Positions 1 to 10,560 are shown, counted from the first letter of the stretch. The stretch is DNA of 64,000 nucleotides from Rhizomys pruinosus (GCA_009823505.1 VZQC01010551.1:30009-94008); one strand, 5' to 3'. Numbers and translations: made by a program. The notes: generated from the letters alone by a model not told the origin.

Positions 1-60
1 TCTCCAGCCTGAGCTTTACTCTATGGTTTTTGCCCTTCTTTGTTGTTTAGCAAAGAGAGA

Positions 61-182
61 TTTTTTTTTTTTTTTGAGACAAGGTCTCCCTGTAGCCTCT
101 ACTGGCCTGGAATTCACTGTGTAGACCAAGCTGGTTTTGATCTCACAGAGATCCACCTGTCTTTGCCTCCTGAGTACTGGGA
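61..182 (-). mobile_element. B1 SINE, antisense
   Basis: A poly-T head is followed by the reverse complement of the B1 body: gagacaaggtctccctgtag, then the 'agatccacctg' and 'tactgggatt' segments. The B1 promoter end is cut by the next B1 copy. Confidence 0.85.
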
Positions 183-307
183 TTTTCTTTTTTTCTTTTT
201 TTTTTTTTTTTCTTATTCAAACAGGGTCTCCCTATAGCCCCAGTTGAACTGGAACTCGCTATATAGATCAGGCTGGCCTTGAACTCAGTTCCACCTGCTT
301 CTTGATT
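183..307 (-). mobile_element. B1 SINE, antisense, 3'-part
   Basis: A second T-rich head (183-211) precedes 'acagggtctccctatagccc' and 'caggctggccttgaactca'. It abuts the previous B1 directly, so one copy probably inserted into or beside the other. Confidence 0.8.
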
Positions 308-412
308 ATGTTTAATTCATGAACATGTTCAGATGTTGGAAAATAGTGGTTATCCCTGAGGTTTTTTTATTAAATGTTTTATGTTCCTAAGAGTACTAAT
401 GATGCCTTGCTA

Positions 413-560
413 ATTTTTTTTTGGGGGGGGGGGCTTTTTGAGACAGGGTCCCAGCTGGCTTAGAGCTTGCTATGTAGATCAGGCTGGCCTTGAACTCACA
501 GAGATCTGCCTGCCTCTTTCTCCTGAGTGCTGGGATTAAAGGCATGCACCCCCCCCCCCA
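413..560 (-). mobile_element. B1 SINE, antisense
   Basis: A T run and an 11-base G run precede 'gagacagggtc'. The body ends 'gggattaaaggcatgcacc' followed by a C run. The homopolymers at both ends look like slippage within the SINE. Confidence 0.85.
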
Positions 561-564
561 GCCT

Positions 565-664
565 AAGACACTTCTTAGCTGCCATGTGGATGCTGGGAAT
601 CAAACCTGGGTCCTCTGCAAGAGCAGTCAGTGCTCTTAACCGCTGAGCCATCTCTCCAGCCCCA
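565..664 (-). mobile_element. B2 SINE, antisense, 5' half only
   Basis: The sequence ends in 'gagccatctctccagcccc', the reverse complement of the B2 head, and includes the B-box region 'aatcaaacctgggtcctctg'. The B2 3' half is missing. Confidence 0.85.
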
Positions 665-862
665 ATGGCTTGCTATTTTATATGAATGTAATGTGTTGGG
701 TAGTATCTAGCCAATAATGTGTATGCTATGAAGATTTTGCTGTTTTAATATAATAATAAGCCATGATTACATTTTACCCAAAAAGTTCTATTTAAATAAA
801 ATTGCTTCATTAAAAATAAATTTCTAACTGTTTTCTCCTTTATGTCTCTTTTTAATTCATAG

Positions 863-911
863 GCAGTACTTAATTTTCCCAAATATTGTGAGCCTGTGGT
901 TAAAGGAGAAG
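863..911 (+). CDS. ORC5: ORC5 coding exon (about residues 229-245)
   Basis: The acceptor is 'ttcatag' at 856-862 and the donor is gtaact at 912. The exon has 49 nt and encodes AVLNFPKYCEPVVKGE plus the first base of an alanine codon. The segment matches ORC5 beyond the AAA+ core. Residue numbers are back-counted from an assumed 435-residue protein. Confidence 0.95.
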
Positions 912-995
912 GTAACTAAGTACAATTAAGTATAATTATTAATATTTGAGAAAACTTATAAAATTTGAATTATTGAAAATTTCTCCTGAGAGTAG
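912..995 (+). other. ORC5: 84-base ORC5 intron with tandem NAGNAG acceptor
   Basis: This intron is only 84 nt, close to the lower limit for mammalian introns, with donor gtaact and acceptor 'gagagtag' followed by CAG. The acceptor is therefore TAGCAG. Splicing at the first AG gives GEAGERD and at the second gives GEGERD. I place the exon start at 996 because the longer form keeps the protein length of human ORC5 as I remember it. Confidence 0.9.
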
Positions 996-1086
996 CAGGT
1001 GAACGTGACACTCGGAAACTGTGGAGAAATATTGAACCTCATTTGAAGAAAGCTATGCAGACTGTTTATCTCAGGGAAATATCAAG
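996..1086 (+). CDS. ORC5: ORC5 coding exon ([20 protein letters not shown])
   Basis: This 91-nt exon completes the split alanine codon, then encodes [18 protein letters not shown] and [11 protein letters not shown]. It ends in AG, completed as serine by the next exon. The donor is gtaatt at 1087. The basic, helix-forming composition fits the linker into the ORC5 C-terminal domain. Confidence 0.96.
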
Positions 1087-1474
1087 GTAATTTTCCTTTA
1101 TTTAATGTGAGTTTCACATGTTATGTATTTCATATCCAAACTGCTTAGGACTAGACAGATGTGTTGTAGACTTCAGACTTTTTTTTCACTTTAGGATGTT
1201 TGTGTAAAATTTGCTAATTGAACATCCCTAATCTAAAAATCAAAAATCCAGAATACTCCAAAATCCTAACCTATTTAAACTTCATATGAGTCTTAACAAA
1301 ACAAAAATATCAACTAAAGTATATTTGTATATATGTTTTTCCTTATTTATATAAGTATGATAGAGAAAGAAGGTTCAACATAAATAGAGTTCATTTATAG
1401 AAAGCAATTTACTAGAATAAGAATCTAAAAGTAGAATACAAGGAAACATTCTGAACATAAAAGACCTGCTTTTA

Positions 1475-1723
1475 GGGGCTAGAGAGATGGCCTAGCGGTT
1501 GGGAGCACCGACTGCTCTTGCAGAGGACCCAGGTTCAATCCCCAGCACCCACATGGCGACTGAGAACCGTCTGTAACTCCAATTCCAGGAGAACGCCAGT
1601 TCGAGGGGAATCCAACACCCTCTTCTGACCTCCGCGGCATTGCACGACACAGGTGCACAAACCTGCATGCAGACAGTACATTCATACACATAGAAAATAA
1701 ATAAATAAAAATTTTAAAGAAAT
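1475..1723 (+). mobile_element. B2 SINE, full length, with 11-bp target-site duplication
   Basis: It runs from 'ggggctagagagatgg' to an A-rich tail ending at 1723. Perfect 11-bp direct repeats ACCTGCTTTTA flank it (1464-1474 and 1724-1734). It carries the internal 17-bp duplication described in the findings. Confidence 0.95.
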
Positions 1724-1774
1724 ACCTGCTTTTATACAGCAGAAGGGTTTAGCTTCCCAATCTAAAATGACCAC

Positions 1775-2135
1775 TTCTGAGACTATACTAGTCTGTATTG
1801 CATTGTAACAAGTTACTACAGATTTAGTGACTTAAAACAACATATCACCTTAGAGATCTGAACGTCCCAAGTCCAAAATGAGGGTTGCATTCTTACAGCT
1901 CTCGAAGGTGCTGCCTCCTCAGGTGGTGGCTCTTGGCTCCATCTTTAAGCCAGCAGTACAGCATTTTCTGTTCTCTCTGACCTCATCCTCCTCTTGGAAG
2001 GATCCCTGTGATTTCATTGGGACTCCTTGAATAATCCAGTATAAATTTTCTATCTCAAGATCTGACTCAGCTACACCTGCTAAGTGCTTTTTTTCCATGT
2101 AAGACAACATGTGAACTTGCATGTCCACATCTTTA
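1775..2135. mobile_element. Ancient hAT-type DNA transposon fossil (probable)
   Basis: The segment 'acaagttactacagattta' followed by 'gtgacttaaaacaacat', then 'cccttgtgatttcattggg'-like and 'aataatccagtataaattt' motifs, resembles an old eutherian hAT-Charlie-type element I know by sight. No terminal repeats were verified. Confidence 0.45.
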
Positions 2136-3158
2136 AAGGAAGCATATTTCAGTGTACTACTGAGACTTATAAAGTGTTTAGACCTTTAAAATAAAAGAAA
2201 AAAGTTCTCTAATCTTCCTAACAAGTCAGTCACAAAAGGAAATAATATGTAACCAGGTATCAGATTGATCAACATTTTCAAGAAACAAAGAAGTGAAGCC
2301 AAAGTGTTTATGTCTATTAAACCCATCAACAGAAAAAAGCAGGAAATAGTACTCTTAGGACATTTCTGAGTAATCTGCTAATAATGATCATACTGTGACA
2401 AGGGGACAGCCAGCAAAACTTTACCAAAAGATTGTTGATAAGAATTGAATTTAACTTTAGCTCAAAATTAAGAAAAAAGCAAGAACAAGAGTATAATAGT
2501 ATATAAATATTGTATTGGCTGATAAACTATTGATATCATAATCTAAAATAAAGAATATATTATTATACAGGTAAGAGGTGAAAACCAAATACTTAAAAAA
2601 ATTAAAACTTTTTAAAAAGTATAGTTAAAAAAAACTAGCAACTTTCTTTATCCTTCTATCCTATTCCTAACCATCTTTATAATTTGTCTTCTTTCCCATC
2701 GCTTTTAAAAAAATACATACTCTCATATATATTAGTTCTACTCTAAAGTATATGTTCTTGAACAACTTACTCCGTAGGTCTCAGTGTTTTGATCTGATTA
2801 TACCTGCTTCAGTTGATTGTTACATAGTTTAGAATTCACGTATGATTGTGTCTAATGTATCTGGAACTGCTGGAGCTTTACTGAATGGTTGGCACTTTTT
2901 GATAGCTTTATAGTTATGATCGAAGAAATAAAATATTACAATCAAAGGTTAAAACATTAATATCTGAGTATTATTTTGTAGATTTATAATTGCATATCAA
3001 ATGATTTTATACAGGTACAAACATGTATATTACATGTATATATTGTTTTCTACTTCATCAGTAAATGAAAATTTTTAGGTTCTGTAGGGCTCTTTTTATG
3101 ATAGCGTATTGACTTCATATATTTTCAATCTAATCTTGCTCTTGTATTTTTATTTTAG

Positions 3159-3211
3159 TTCCCAATGGGAAAAGTTACAGAAAGATGACACAGATCCAGG
3201 ACAGCTAAAAG
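3159..3211 (+). CDS. ORC5: ORC5 coding exon (SQWEKLQKDDTDPGQLK)
   Basis: This 53-nt exon follows a strong 'tattttag' acceptor. It completes the split serine codon and encodes SQWEKLQKDDTDPGQLK plus the first base of a glycine codon. The donor is gtatca at 3212. Confidence 0.95.
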
Positions 3212-3579
3212 GTATCAAAGATAAGTATTCACACAATTACCAGGGACACTTCTTTAACTATTATGACTATGATGGTTAATGTTACAGAACATTCAGTCAC
3301 CAAATAGAATTAGAAAAGAGTTTACTTTTCAAGTTGTTAGGGTATTTGGATTAAGGATTTTTCTTCAACAGAATACCAATTTTAAATTTTCTAAATCAAG
3401 CAATTAATAATTATTTTAATGTTTTTACTAAAACAATCCAATTATATGATACAACTTTAACTCAGTATATATACATGCTTTGTCAGTTCTTTGGAATAAA
3501 ATCCAATTTTATATTAATTCAGTTTAAGGGTACATTTCAGTGGTTATGTTTTCAAAGCATTGTGCTTTTGTTTTCTTTT

Positions 3580-3679
3580 TTTTTTTAATTTTTTTTTTAT
3601 TAATTTTATTTCCGTGTGTGTATGAATGTACTGTCTGCATGCAAGTTTGTGCACCCGTGTCGTGCAATGCCGCAGAGGT
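3580..3679 (-). mobile_element. B2 SINE, antisense, 3' part cut at an N
   Basis: The T-rich tail and 'gtatgaatgtactgtctgca' belong to a B2 3' end in reverse. The copy stops abruptly at 'ccgcagaggt' immediately before the N at 3680, so its 5' half is absent from the assembly. Confidence 0.85.
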
Positions 3680-3680
3680 N

Positions 3681-3960
3681 CACCCCCACCTGACCCCAAA
3701 TCATCCCAGATCATGTATTCTGTCATAACTGTCCTGCGTCTGTCTTTCTCTCAGTTTTTTTTATGCTTAGGAATTCACATTTTCCTCCGTTAATTTCATA
3801 TTATTTTAAAATATGGATACATACTCTCCACCCATATACAGTAATTACAGAGTCTGAAAATAATTGGTGGGTGGATTCTAGAGCCCATTGAGGGATTCAC
3901 ATTATAACAACCTAGTTGCTTTCAGATAAACCAAAGATATAACCATACTGTCGTTCAGCT
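3681..3960 (-). mobile_element. L1 3' UTR fragment, antisense
   Basis: The C-rich run after the N, 'cagatcatgtattctg' and 'tacatactctccacccatat' recur in the L1 tails at 5589-5984 and 52205-53042. The extreme 3' end is missing because the copy begins at the N. Confidence 0.65.
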
Positions 3961-4059
3961 TGCCTCCCATTTTCACTTAAAACCTTCCACCCCAGTTTTT
4001 CCCCTTCTACTTTCTTTTGTTTTTTTGTAAATTTTTAAATTGAAATTTTGTGTATTAAT

Positions 4060-4215
4060 ACAGAGTATTTTTTTAAGTATTTTTGAGACAGGGTCTCCCT
4101 GTAGCCCCGGCTGGCCCGGAACTCACTATGTAGACCAGGCTGGCCTTGAACTCACAGAGATCTGCCTGCCTCCTGAGTGCTAGTGCTGGGATTAAAGGTG
4201 TGCACCACTATGCTA
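4060..4215 (-). mobile_element. B1 SINE, antisense
   Basis: The body reads 'gagacagggtctccctgtag' through 'gggattaaaggtgtgcacca'. It is nearly full length. Confidence 0.9.
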
Positions 4216-4271
4216 GGGTCTCATGAAGAATATCTTAACCATCTTTACTTTCACATTACATGTGTTTTGCA

Positions 4272-4524
4272 TTAAAAAATTTTTAAAAAATTTTTTATTT
4301 ATTTCAGTATGTGCATGAATGTACTGTCTGCATGCAGGTCTGTGCACCCGTGTCGTGCAATGCCGCGGAGGTCAGAAGAGGGTCTCAGATTCCCCTGGAA
4401 CTGGAGTTCTCCTGAAATTGGAGTTTCAGATGGTTCTCGGCTGCCATGTGGGTGCTGGGGATGGAACCCGAGTCCTCTGCAAGAGCGGTCGGCGCTCTTA
4501 ACCGCTAGGCCATCTCTCCAGCCC
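4272..4524 (-). mobile_element. B2 SINE, antisense, full length
   Basis: It runs from a T/A-rich tail to 'catctctccagccc' and carries the internal 17-bp duplication seen in the youngest-looking B2 copies here. Confidence 0.93.
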
Positions 4525-4813
4525 AATATTAAATTCTTTTAAAGAATCATTTCTACTTGATTGACTGTCTTTATTCATTCTTTTTTAAAATTTCTTGTGT
4601 GCATGGACTTGTGCAAATACAATAAAGTATGCTTGCTATAGCACCTTCAGTGAACAATGTGTATTACTAGGCGTTAAAATGTATGTCAAATTAGCAAGTA
4701 ACCTAAGGCATATATTTCTACTAAGATACATGTGAAATATAAAAGTAAGAATTAGGATACTTAAAACCTAATGGTAGCCCAAGATATTGTCCTGAGTGTA
4801 TCTCATTGTGTAG

Positions 4814-4926
4814 GTCTCTCGGCGTACACCCATGTGGAACTTCCATATTACTCTAAGTTTATTCTTATTGCTGCATACCTTGCTTCATATAACCCAGCAA
4901 GAACTGACAAGAGGTTCTTCCTTAAG
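4814..4926 (+). CDS. ORC5: ORC5 coding exon ([20 protein letters not shown])
   Basis: This 113-nt exon starts after 'ttgtgtag' and completes the glycine codon. It encodes [20 protein letters not shown] then [17 protein letters not shown], and the donor is gtaata. The [18 protein letters not shown] motif is the most recognisable ORC5 signature in the window. Confidence 0.97.
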
Positions 4927-5471
4927 GTAATAGTAACATATGTCTTTTTACTTTGTATTTTAAACCCCAGGGATCCAGTTGACCTTCTAAATCCCTAAGT
5001 TCTTTTCTTGCAGATTCAGACATCTGACTGAGGTTCAAAAAATGTGCTATGCTGAACATATAAAAACATTTTTCTGGTCATCATTCTGTAAACAAGCTTC
5101 AATCATTTTTATAACTCTTAAATTTTATTAGGTGAATAGAGACTACTTAAAGGACATAGTACATTATATGTAACTAGCACACTTTTTTACTTAAAGGGCT
5201 GGACTATCCTTGGATTTGGGTATCTGAGAGGTCCTTATCCTTTGCAGATACTGAGGAATGACATTGGAGTTTCTCTATAAATATTTAAGGACAGAGATTA
5301 GAATGAGAGATTGATAAATGTATATTTAAGATTCATTCTTTAATGGCTTTAAGATGACAACCTGAACTTGAGAAGATAGTTTCAAAGAAGAGAGGAAATC
5401 AGGTGTAAGTTACAAGTATGAGCCTTTTCACTCCCTCAGAGCAGTCTCACCTCAGCTTTTTTTTCCTTTTT

Positions 5472-5473
<2 letters not shown>

Positions 5474-5508
<35 letters not shown>
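5474..5508. repeat. (GT)n microsatellite
   Basis: About 17 uninterrupted GT units, followed by degenerate TG/CA sequence that leads into a B4-like element. Confidence 0.97.
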
Positions 5509-5509
<1 letters not shown>

Positions 5510-6180
5510 ACGTGCACATGCATGTTTTCATGTGTGGGGGCATATGTGTGCATGTGGAAGCCTGAGGTTGATACTGGAAATTTTTTTTAATTTAATTTTT
5601 TTTTATTGATGCTTTGTGCATTTCGTACATCATTTTCCAATTCAGATCAGGCATTTTTCCCTTTCCCTTCCCCCCCACCCCTACCCCATCCCAGATCATG
5701 TATTCTGCCATAACTGTCTTGCATCTTTCTCTGTTTTTTTTTTTTTTTCCTTTTTTAGCTATAAGTAATAATCCATGAGTACAAGCATCCTTCGTGCAAA
5801 ACCAATCTACAGGCTGTTGTGTCCAAACCCCCACAGCCCCACCATCCAGTGGGGGGTGACATGTTGTTTGTTCAATCAAGTTGATCAAATGAGTTTCCAG
5901 ACTACATCGCTGTAGTTTCACCATTCACCCCAATCGGAGCCTTTACATTCTACCACGCGCCCTCTTCCGCAGGTTGTTCCCTAGAAAATTATTTTGAGTC
6001 TCTGAGTCAAACCCAAAGCTCACTGGCATGCTAACTGGTCTTGCTAACCAGTTGCTCTGGAATAGCTTGTCTCCACCTTCCAAGGTGGAGTTACAGGTAG
6101 GCGGCCACGCCTACCCAGAATTCATGTAGGTTCTGGGGATCTGAACCTTAGCCCTCATGTGCTCATGGGATGACTCGGCC
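5509..6180 (-). mobile_element. B4-like SINE, antisense, interrupted by an L1
   Basis: The left part (to about 5580) has 'gtggaagcctgaggttgata'. The right part (about 5985-6180) has 'gtaggttctggggatctgaa' and 'ccctcatgtgctcatgg'. Both belong to one antisense B4-type SINE. The middle 400 bases are a later L1 insertion. Confidence 0.65.
5581..5984 (-). mobile_element. L1 3' end, antisense, inserted in a B4-like SINE
   Basis: It starts with a T-rich tail and 'attgatgctttgtgcatttc', continues through a C-rich polypyrimidine tract (G-rich on the L1 sense strand), and ends at 'ttgttccctag'. The sequence is L1 3' UTR with no ORF2. Confidence 0.75.
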
Positions 6181-6544
6181 ACATCCCACATCCATTCTAA
6201 ACTTAAGATCTCTGTGTGTGTTCTCTCTTTGTGGAAAACTGTTTTACTACGCCTCATCCTTCAGGTCTGTTTAAATATTGCCTTCTCAGAGCTTTCTTTC
6301 CTTCTATTTCACATACTTGCTTTCTTCATTAGATTTAAAGTAATTTATAATAAATTGTTTTATTTTTTATTTTCTTTGTCATTCATGACTGGTCTCGTAA
6401 GGGCAAAGTCAACACCTGGCTTTCCCCTTCACTACCGAATCCTGGATGTTCAAGTGTTCTGAGCTAGTCTTCATGTATGAATTCCCACCCTCCTTTAAGA
6501 GAAGAATACAAATTGGTTTATCTTTGGAAATTCTATTATTACTT

Positions 6545-6763
6545 AATTTTTTTATTTTTATTTTACATGTATGAGTGTATTGCCTACATGTGTGTAAGTG
6601 TACCCATGTCGTACAGTGCCCTCAGAGTCAGACAGTGGTGTCAGATTTCCCTAGAACTGAGTTAGGGATGGTTGTTAGCCAACATGTGGGTGCTGGGAAT
6701 CGAACCCTGGTCCTCTACAAGAGCAGCTGGTGCTCTTAACCACTGAGCCATTTCTCCAGCCCA
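6545..6763 (-). mobile_element. B2 SINE, antisense
   Basis: The body ends 'gagccatttctccagccc'. Flanking GGAAATTCTAT / GGAAATTCTGT (from 6526 and 6764) looks like a target-site duplication with one mismatch. This copy lacks the internal 17-bp duplication. Confidence 0.9.
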
Positions 6764-7064
6764 GGAAATTCTGTATCTATAGCAATAAAGATGTAGTACT
6801 AAATCAGTGTAATAAATACTTTTAAGAAGTATCACCACTGTTGTAGTTTAAAACCTTGCTTATGTGCAAACTAATTCTGTATCCAGTCTGAATCTAAGCC
6901 ACCTAAAACATATCAAAGTCTGATATATGCAAGTTAATTTGTAAATTTAAATTTCTGAAAGTATAATATAGATAATTATTATTACGTGTGCCATAATACT
7001 TTTCTGTAGATTATTTTTTGTGATGTTTTATCCTTAATCTAAAAATAATTTTCCTTAATTGCAG

Positions 7065-7112
7065 CATCATGGGAAAATCAAGAAAACCAACTTTCTAAAG
7101 AAACATGAAAAG
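7065..7112 (+). CDS. ORC5: ORC5 coding exon (HHGKIKKTNFLKKHEK)
   Basis: A phase-0 exon of 48 nt follows 'ttgcag' and has donor gtattt. It encodes the lysine-rich HHGKIKKTNFLKKHEK, a basic patch in the ORC5 C-terminal region. Confidence 0.96.
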
Positions 7113-7391
7113 GTATTTATGTCTTACATTCTCTAATGGGAGAAACTTAGGAATTTAGGATCCTAAGGAAATGGGTAGTTGTGTAATTATCTTAGCATCT
7201 GAGAAGTTTTTGTTGACAGTGGTACCATGTAATTTTGTAATATGATTTTGCTAAATGTAAGCTTGTACTGGAAATAAAACTGAGATGACACAGTTTTTTT
7301 TAAATGAATTCGTTGATTAAAAAAGATTATCCTGAATTGTTTAGCTAACCACAAATGATTGAATACAGTTTTCTTCTTTTCTACTCTTAAG

Positions 7392-7415
7392 TACCCACCT
7401 GTAAAAACTAAGCAG
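7392..7415 (+). other. ORC5: Candidate 24-nt in-frame microexon of ORC5
   Basis: A pyrimidine-rich tract (about 7371-7388) and AAG precede TACCCACCTGTAAAAACTAA GCAG, followed by a strong donor gtaaga. It would insert YPPVKTKQ between HEK and TSNHL without shifting phase. No such segment exists in the ORC5 protein I know, so this is a splice-signal observation only. Confidence 0.3.
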
Positions 7416-7467
7416 GTAAGAGATTACCACAATTTGGAATTTGAAATTGCATAGTATACAATTTTTT

Positions 7468-7705
7468 TTAAATTTTATTTATTTTCATATGTATATGAAT
7501 GTACTGTCTGCATGTAGGTTTGTGCACCTGTGTTGTGCAATGCCGAGGAGGTCAGAAGAGGGTCTCAGATTCCCCTGGAACTGGAGTTCTCCTGGAATTG
7601 GAGTTACAGACGGTTCTCAGCCACCATGTGGGTGCTGGGGATCGAACCCGGGTCCTCTGCAAGAGCAGTCGGCGCTCTTAACCACTAGGCCATCTCTCCA
7701 GCCCC
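7468..7705 (-). mobile_element. B2 SINE, antisense, full length with target-site duplication
   Basis: Flanks read AGTATACAATTTTTT (from 7453) and AGTACACAATTTTTT (7706-7720). The copy carries the internal 17-bp duplication. Confidence 0.95.
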
Positions 7706-9419
7706 AGTACACAATTTTTTAAACTGTGAATCTTGTCCCCATATGACAACAGTAACTGACTTCTGAATAGGCAACAACCAAAAATGAATTTAAAATCAAG
7801 CACACAATGAGTGTGAGGTGCTTCTGCCAGTGCTCGCCTGTGTTGACTCAGCTCCACAGCAGCCTCTGTTCTCAGCACACAGCATGTGCACCTAGCATGC
7901 GATGTGCTGTGTGCAATACCTACATTTAGATGTGAGGCTGTCGTATGTTCTGCATTGCAGTGTTTTTACTGTACGTATAAAGTTCCCTTCTCTTAAGGAT
8001 AATAGTTTAATTATGGGAAACAAAGACTTTTAATATTTTTCTACCACCATTCCTCAGTATAGTTATCTTTGGATTGTATTATGTTAGAGTATTTAATTTT
8101 AAGAATTGTTTAGTTGCTGGTTTTGAGTTAAATCAAGTTTAGATTAGGACAGAATTTCCAGCAGTTTCTCAAATGGTCCTAAGCATGCTTCTACCATTTT
8201 GTCCTATGTGGTTATGCAAAAGAGACATTCTCAGCAGTGATGATAGTAAAAGTCAGAATACCAATCAGCTCTACCAAACACTGAAGCTACTCTATAGCCT
8301 GTTGAGATATTCAGCCAAGGAGCAATTATTTAAGCAAGCATATCCATCTCATTAATTTGCAAATTTGTTTTTGTCTTTAATGAATTCTAAGCTTAGTTAT
8401 ATGTAGCAAAGAATTGTTTTTAGATTAATGTATTTATGATTTATTTTCAGTAAATGATTCGTATTCCTTTTTAATGTACTTTTATATATGGGTTCATATA
8501 AAACAATTTTTAGGTATTTCAGGTGTAAAGGAATCACAAGTGAGAAAAATGTAAGAGCCCAGGCAGAGTAGATAGATATTCTGGTTACTATATAGATCAA
8601 AGGAAGCTATAACTGAAGTCTAAAACCAGGCTGATTTTGCCTGAAGAATTTGGAAGAGCTCCAGTATTTGACTCACTTAAGTGTTTTCGAGGTAGGTTAG
8701 TCAGGCAAGGTTGAAATGGTAGATAGAGCTTCAAGATGACCGGGTTGGTCCAGCTGCTTGCTATGCTACTTCCCAGCTGAAGGTGGAGAGCTTTGAGTTT
8801 ATACTGTTGCCATTGTGAACTGTTTTTCACTTATATAAGCAGGTCAGTATACACTTCTAAATTACTACTTGTTTTCCTGGGCCTTTAAACATGGTAATTT
8901 ACTGTCTTTTGCCTTTTGTTGTTGCTTCTAAAAAAAAAAAAAGTCTGTTAATCTTTTATTTCATTTTTGATGTCTCTTCTCTAGCTGCTTATAATTTATC
9001 TCTTCCTTTGTTATTATTGCAGTTGTGCTGTCTTGTATCTTGGGTTGAATTTATTTTTATTTGTGATTAGTTTTGCCTTTGAATTTTGAACAGTGGTATC
9101 TTAAAGATCCCGATAAATTCTGACATTAACGTTTCACATATTGCTACCTCTCCATTTTGTTTACTATGTCTTCTTGAAGCACTGAATAAATGTGTTAGAA
9201 AAATTGTCTTTTTCAGAGTCATTCATACTCTTCTTTTACTTTGGTCTCTGACTTTACTACTTTATTCCAGGGGTAATTTCTTCAGCTCTGTTGTTTCATT
9301 TGTTCTTCAGCATTCAGTATTAAAGAGAAATTAAATAGACCAGCATCCAATTCCAGGACTGACTTCAAAGCCTTTAAAGATGTTTCCTACTGTTCTTAAA
9401 CTCATACACCAGAAAGCAA

Positions 9420-10560
9420 TTAAAATATATAACAGTTTTTACAAACCACTTACAAAAAGACAAAAGAATAATAGAAAAAGGAGTTTGGATCTCCAATAAG
9501 CATGAAATGATTATTGGTTTCACTAGTAAGATGTAAATTATAACAGTGAATCATTCACATTCTTGGATTGACAGAACTTAAGAGAAAAAGAATATGACCA
9601 ATCTAAGTGCAAATGATACTATAAGTCAGACACTATAAAACAGAACCTGTATAGCTACTCTCTAGATTGGCATTACCTAATAAAGTTAGATGTGAATGAA
9701 CTTTGTATTGGTAAAGGATAGGCTAGACTTAAGCTGTAGCCAGAACTAAGCAAACCAACAAAAAAGCATTTATATATTGCTCACAATATAACTGAATATG
9801 AGTTGAATGGCCTCTTTCATCTTACAGTGATGTCAAACGAGACAGTGGCCTGCAAAATTAACATAAAAGGAACAAGGAGGAAAGGCCCCAGTGGTTTGAA
9901 AAGTCCAGGCTTGGAAGTAAAGTACTCACGTCACTTCCATTCATATGGCAGCAGTTAGAACTCAGATGGCCTCCCCATCTGCAGGAGAAAGGGAGACATG
10001 AAGTCTTCCTGTTTGTCCAAGAAGAAAAAACAGCATTGACAAATACCTAGCAATGTTTTTGTCCTCCTGTACTTGAATCTAGCTGTCCCATCTGGAGAAA
10101 TAAGCAAAATTTTCGGTTGCAGTGTATTTGTGATAGTGATGGATGTTTTTAAAAAGTAGATATGATAGTGATATAGTCATAATATCACTATGATATTATA
10201 AAATGAATCATTGTGATAGAAAAGTGAATCTGAGCTATTCTCGATATGGATAAATCTTGGAAAACAATGTTGAAGAGAAAAAGCAATGTGGTCAAAAAAC
10301 TGTCCAAAGTGATATAATTTATGTGAAATTTTAAGTTATACAGGGCTCTGTATTGCTACTGGATATTTAGTACCAGCGGTGTAAAAACCATCATGAGAAT
10401 AACATCAAAGTCTAGATAGCAATTTCTTCCAGGCAGAGAAGGGGAAAAGAGATGGGAAGGGGTTCACAGGGTTTTAACTCATTGCTAATGTGATATCTAA
10501 GCTTTTATTCCTCAGAATATAGTGTTTAATATTTGGATTTGATAAAATTAGGCGCTGAGT
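9420..10560 (+). mobile_element. Ancient L1 (L1M-like) fragment, sense
   Basis: Degenerate similarity to old mammalian L1 3' sequence: 'caataagcatgaaatgatta', 'gtgatataatttatgtgaaa', 'gaaggggttcacagggtttt' and 'ctcattgctaatgtgatatc'. There is no reading frame. The boundaries are approximate. Confidence 0.45.

Larger units (their letters stand above)
1..862 (+). other. ORC5: ORC5 intron (3' end only)
   Basis: This is the downstream end of an ORC5 intron whose start lies before the window. It holds three antisense B1 copies and a partial antisense B2 up to 664, then about 200 bases of unique AT-rich DNA ending in the acceptor at 861-862. No exon-like segment is visible. Confidence 0.8.
1087..3158 (+). 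other. ORC5: ORC5 intron, 2072 bases
   Basis: The intron holds a sense B2 (1475-1723) and an ancient DNA-transposon-like segment (about 1775-2135). The rest is AT-rich sequence without recognisable features. The acceptor is 'tattttag'. Confidence 0.85.
3212..4813 (+). other. ORC5: ORC5 intron, 1602 bases
   Basis: It contains a broken B2 ending at a single N (3680), an L1 3' fragment, an antisense B1 and an antisense B2. The remainder is unique AT-rich sequence. The acceptor is 'ttgtgtag'. Confidence 0.85.
4927..7064 (+). other. ORC5: ORC5 intron, 2138 bases
   Basis: It holds a GT microsatellite, a B4-like element split by an L1 3' end, and an antisense B2. The last 300 bases before the 'ttgcag' acceptor are unique. 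Confidence 0.85.

Noticed and set aside
1475..1723. tRNA-like A and B boxes in SINE heads
   Set aside because: They belong to B2 elements derived from a tRNA. No complete cloverleaf tRNA gene was seen.
7441..7722. Recurrent frames such as MYCLHAGLCT and MCMNVLSACR at many sites
   Set aside because: All are translations of antisense or sense B2 SINE copies.
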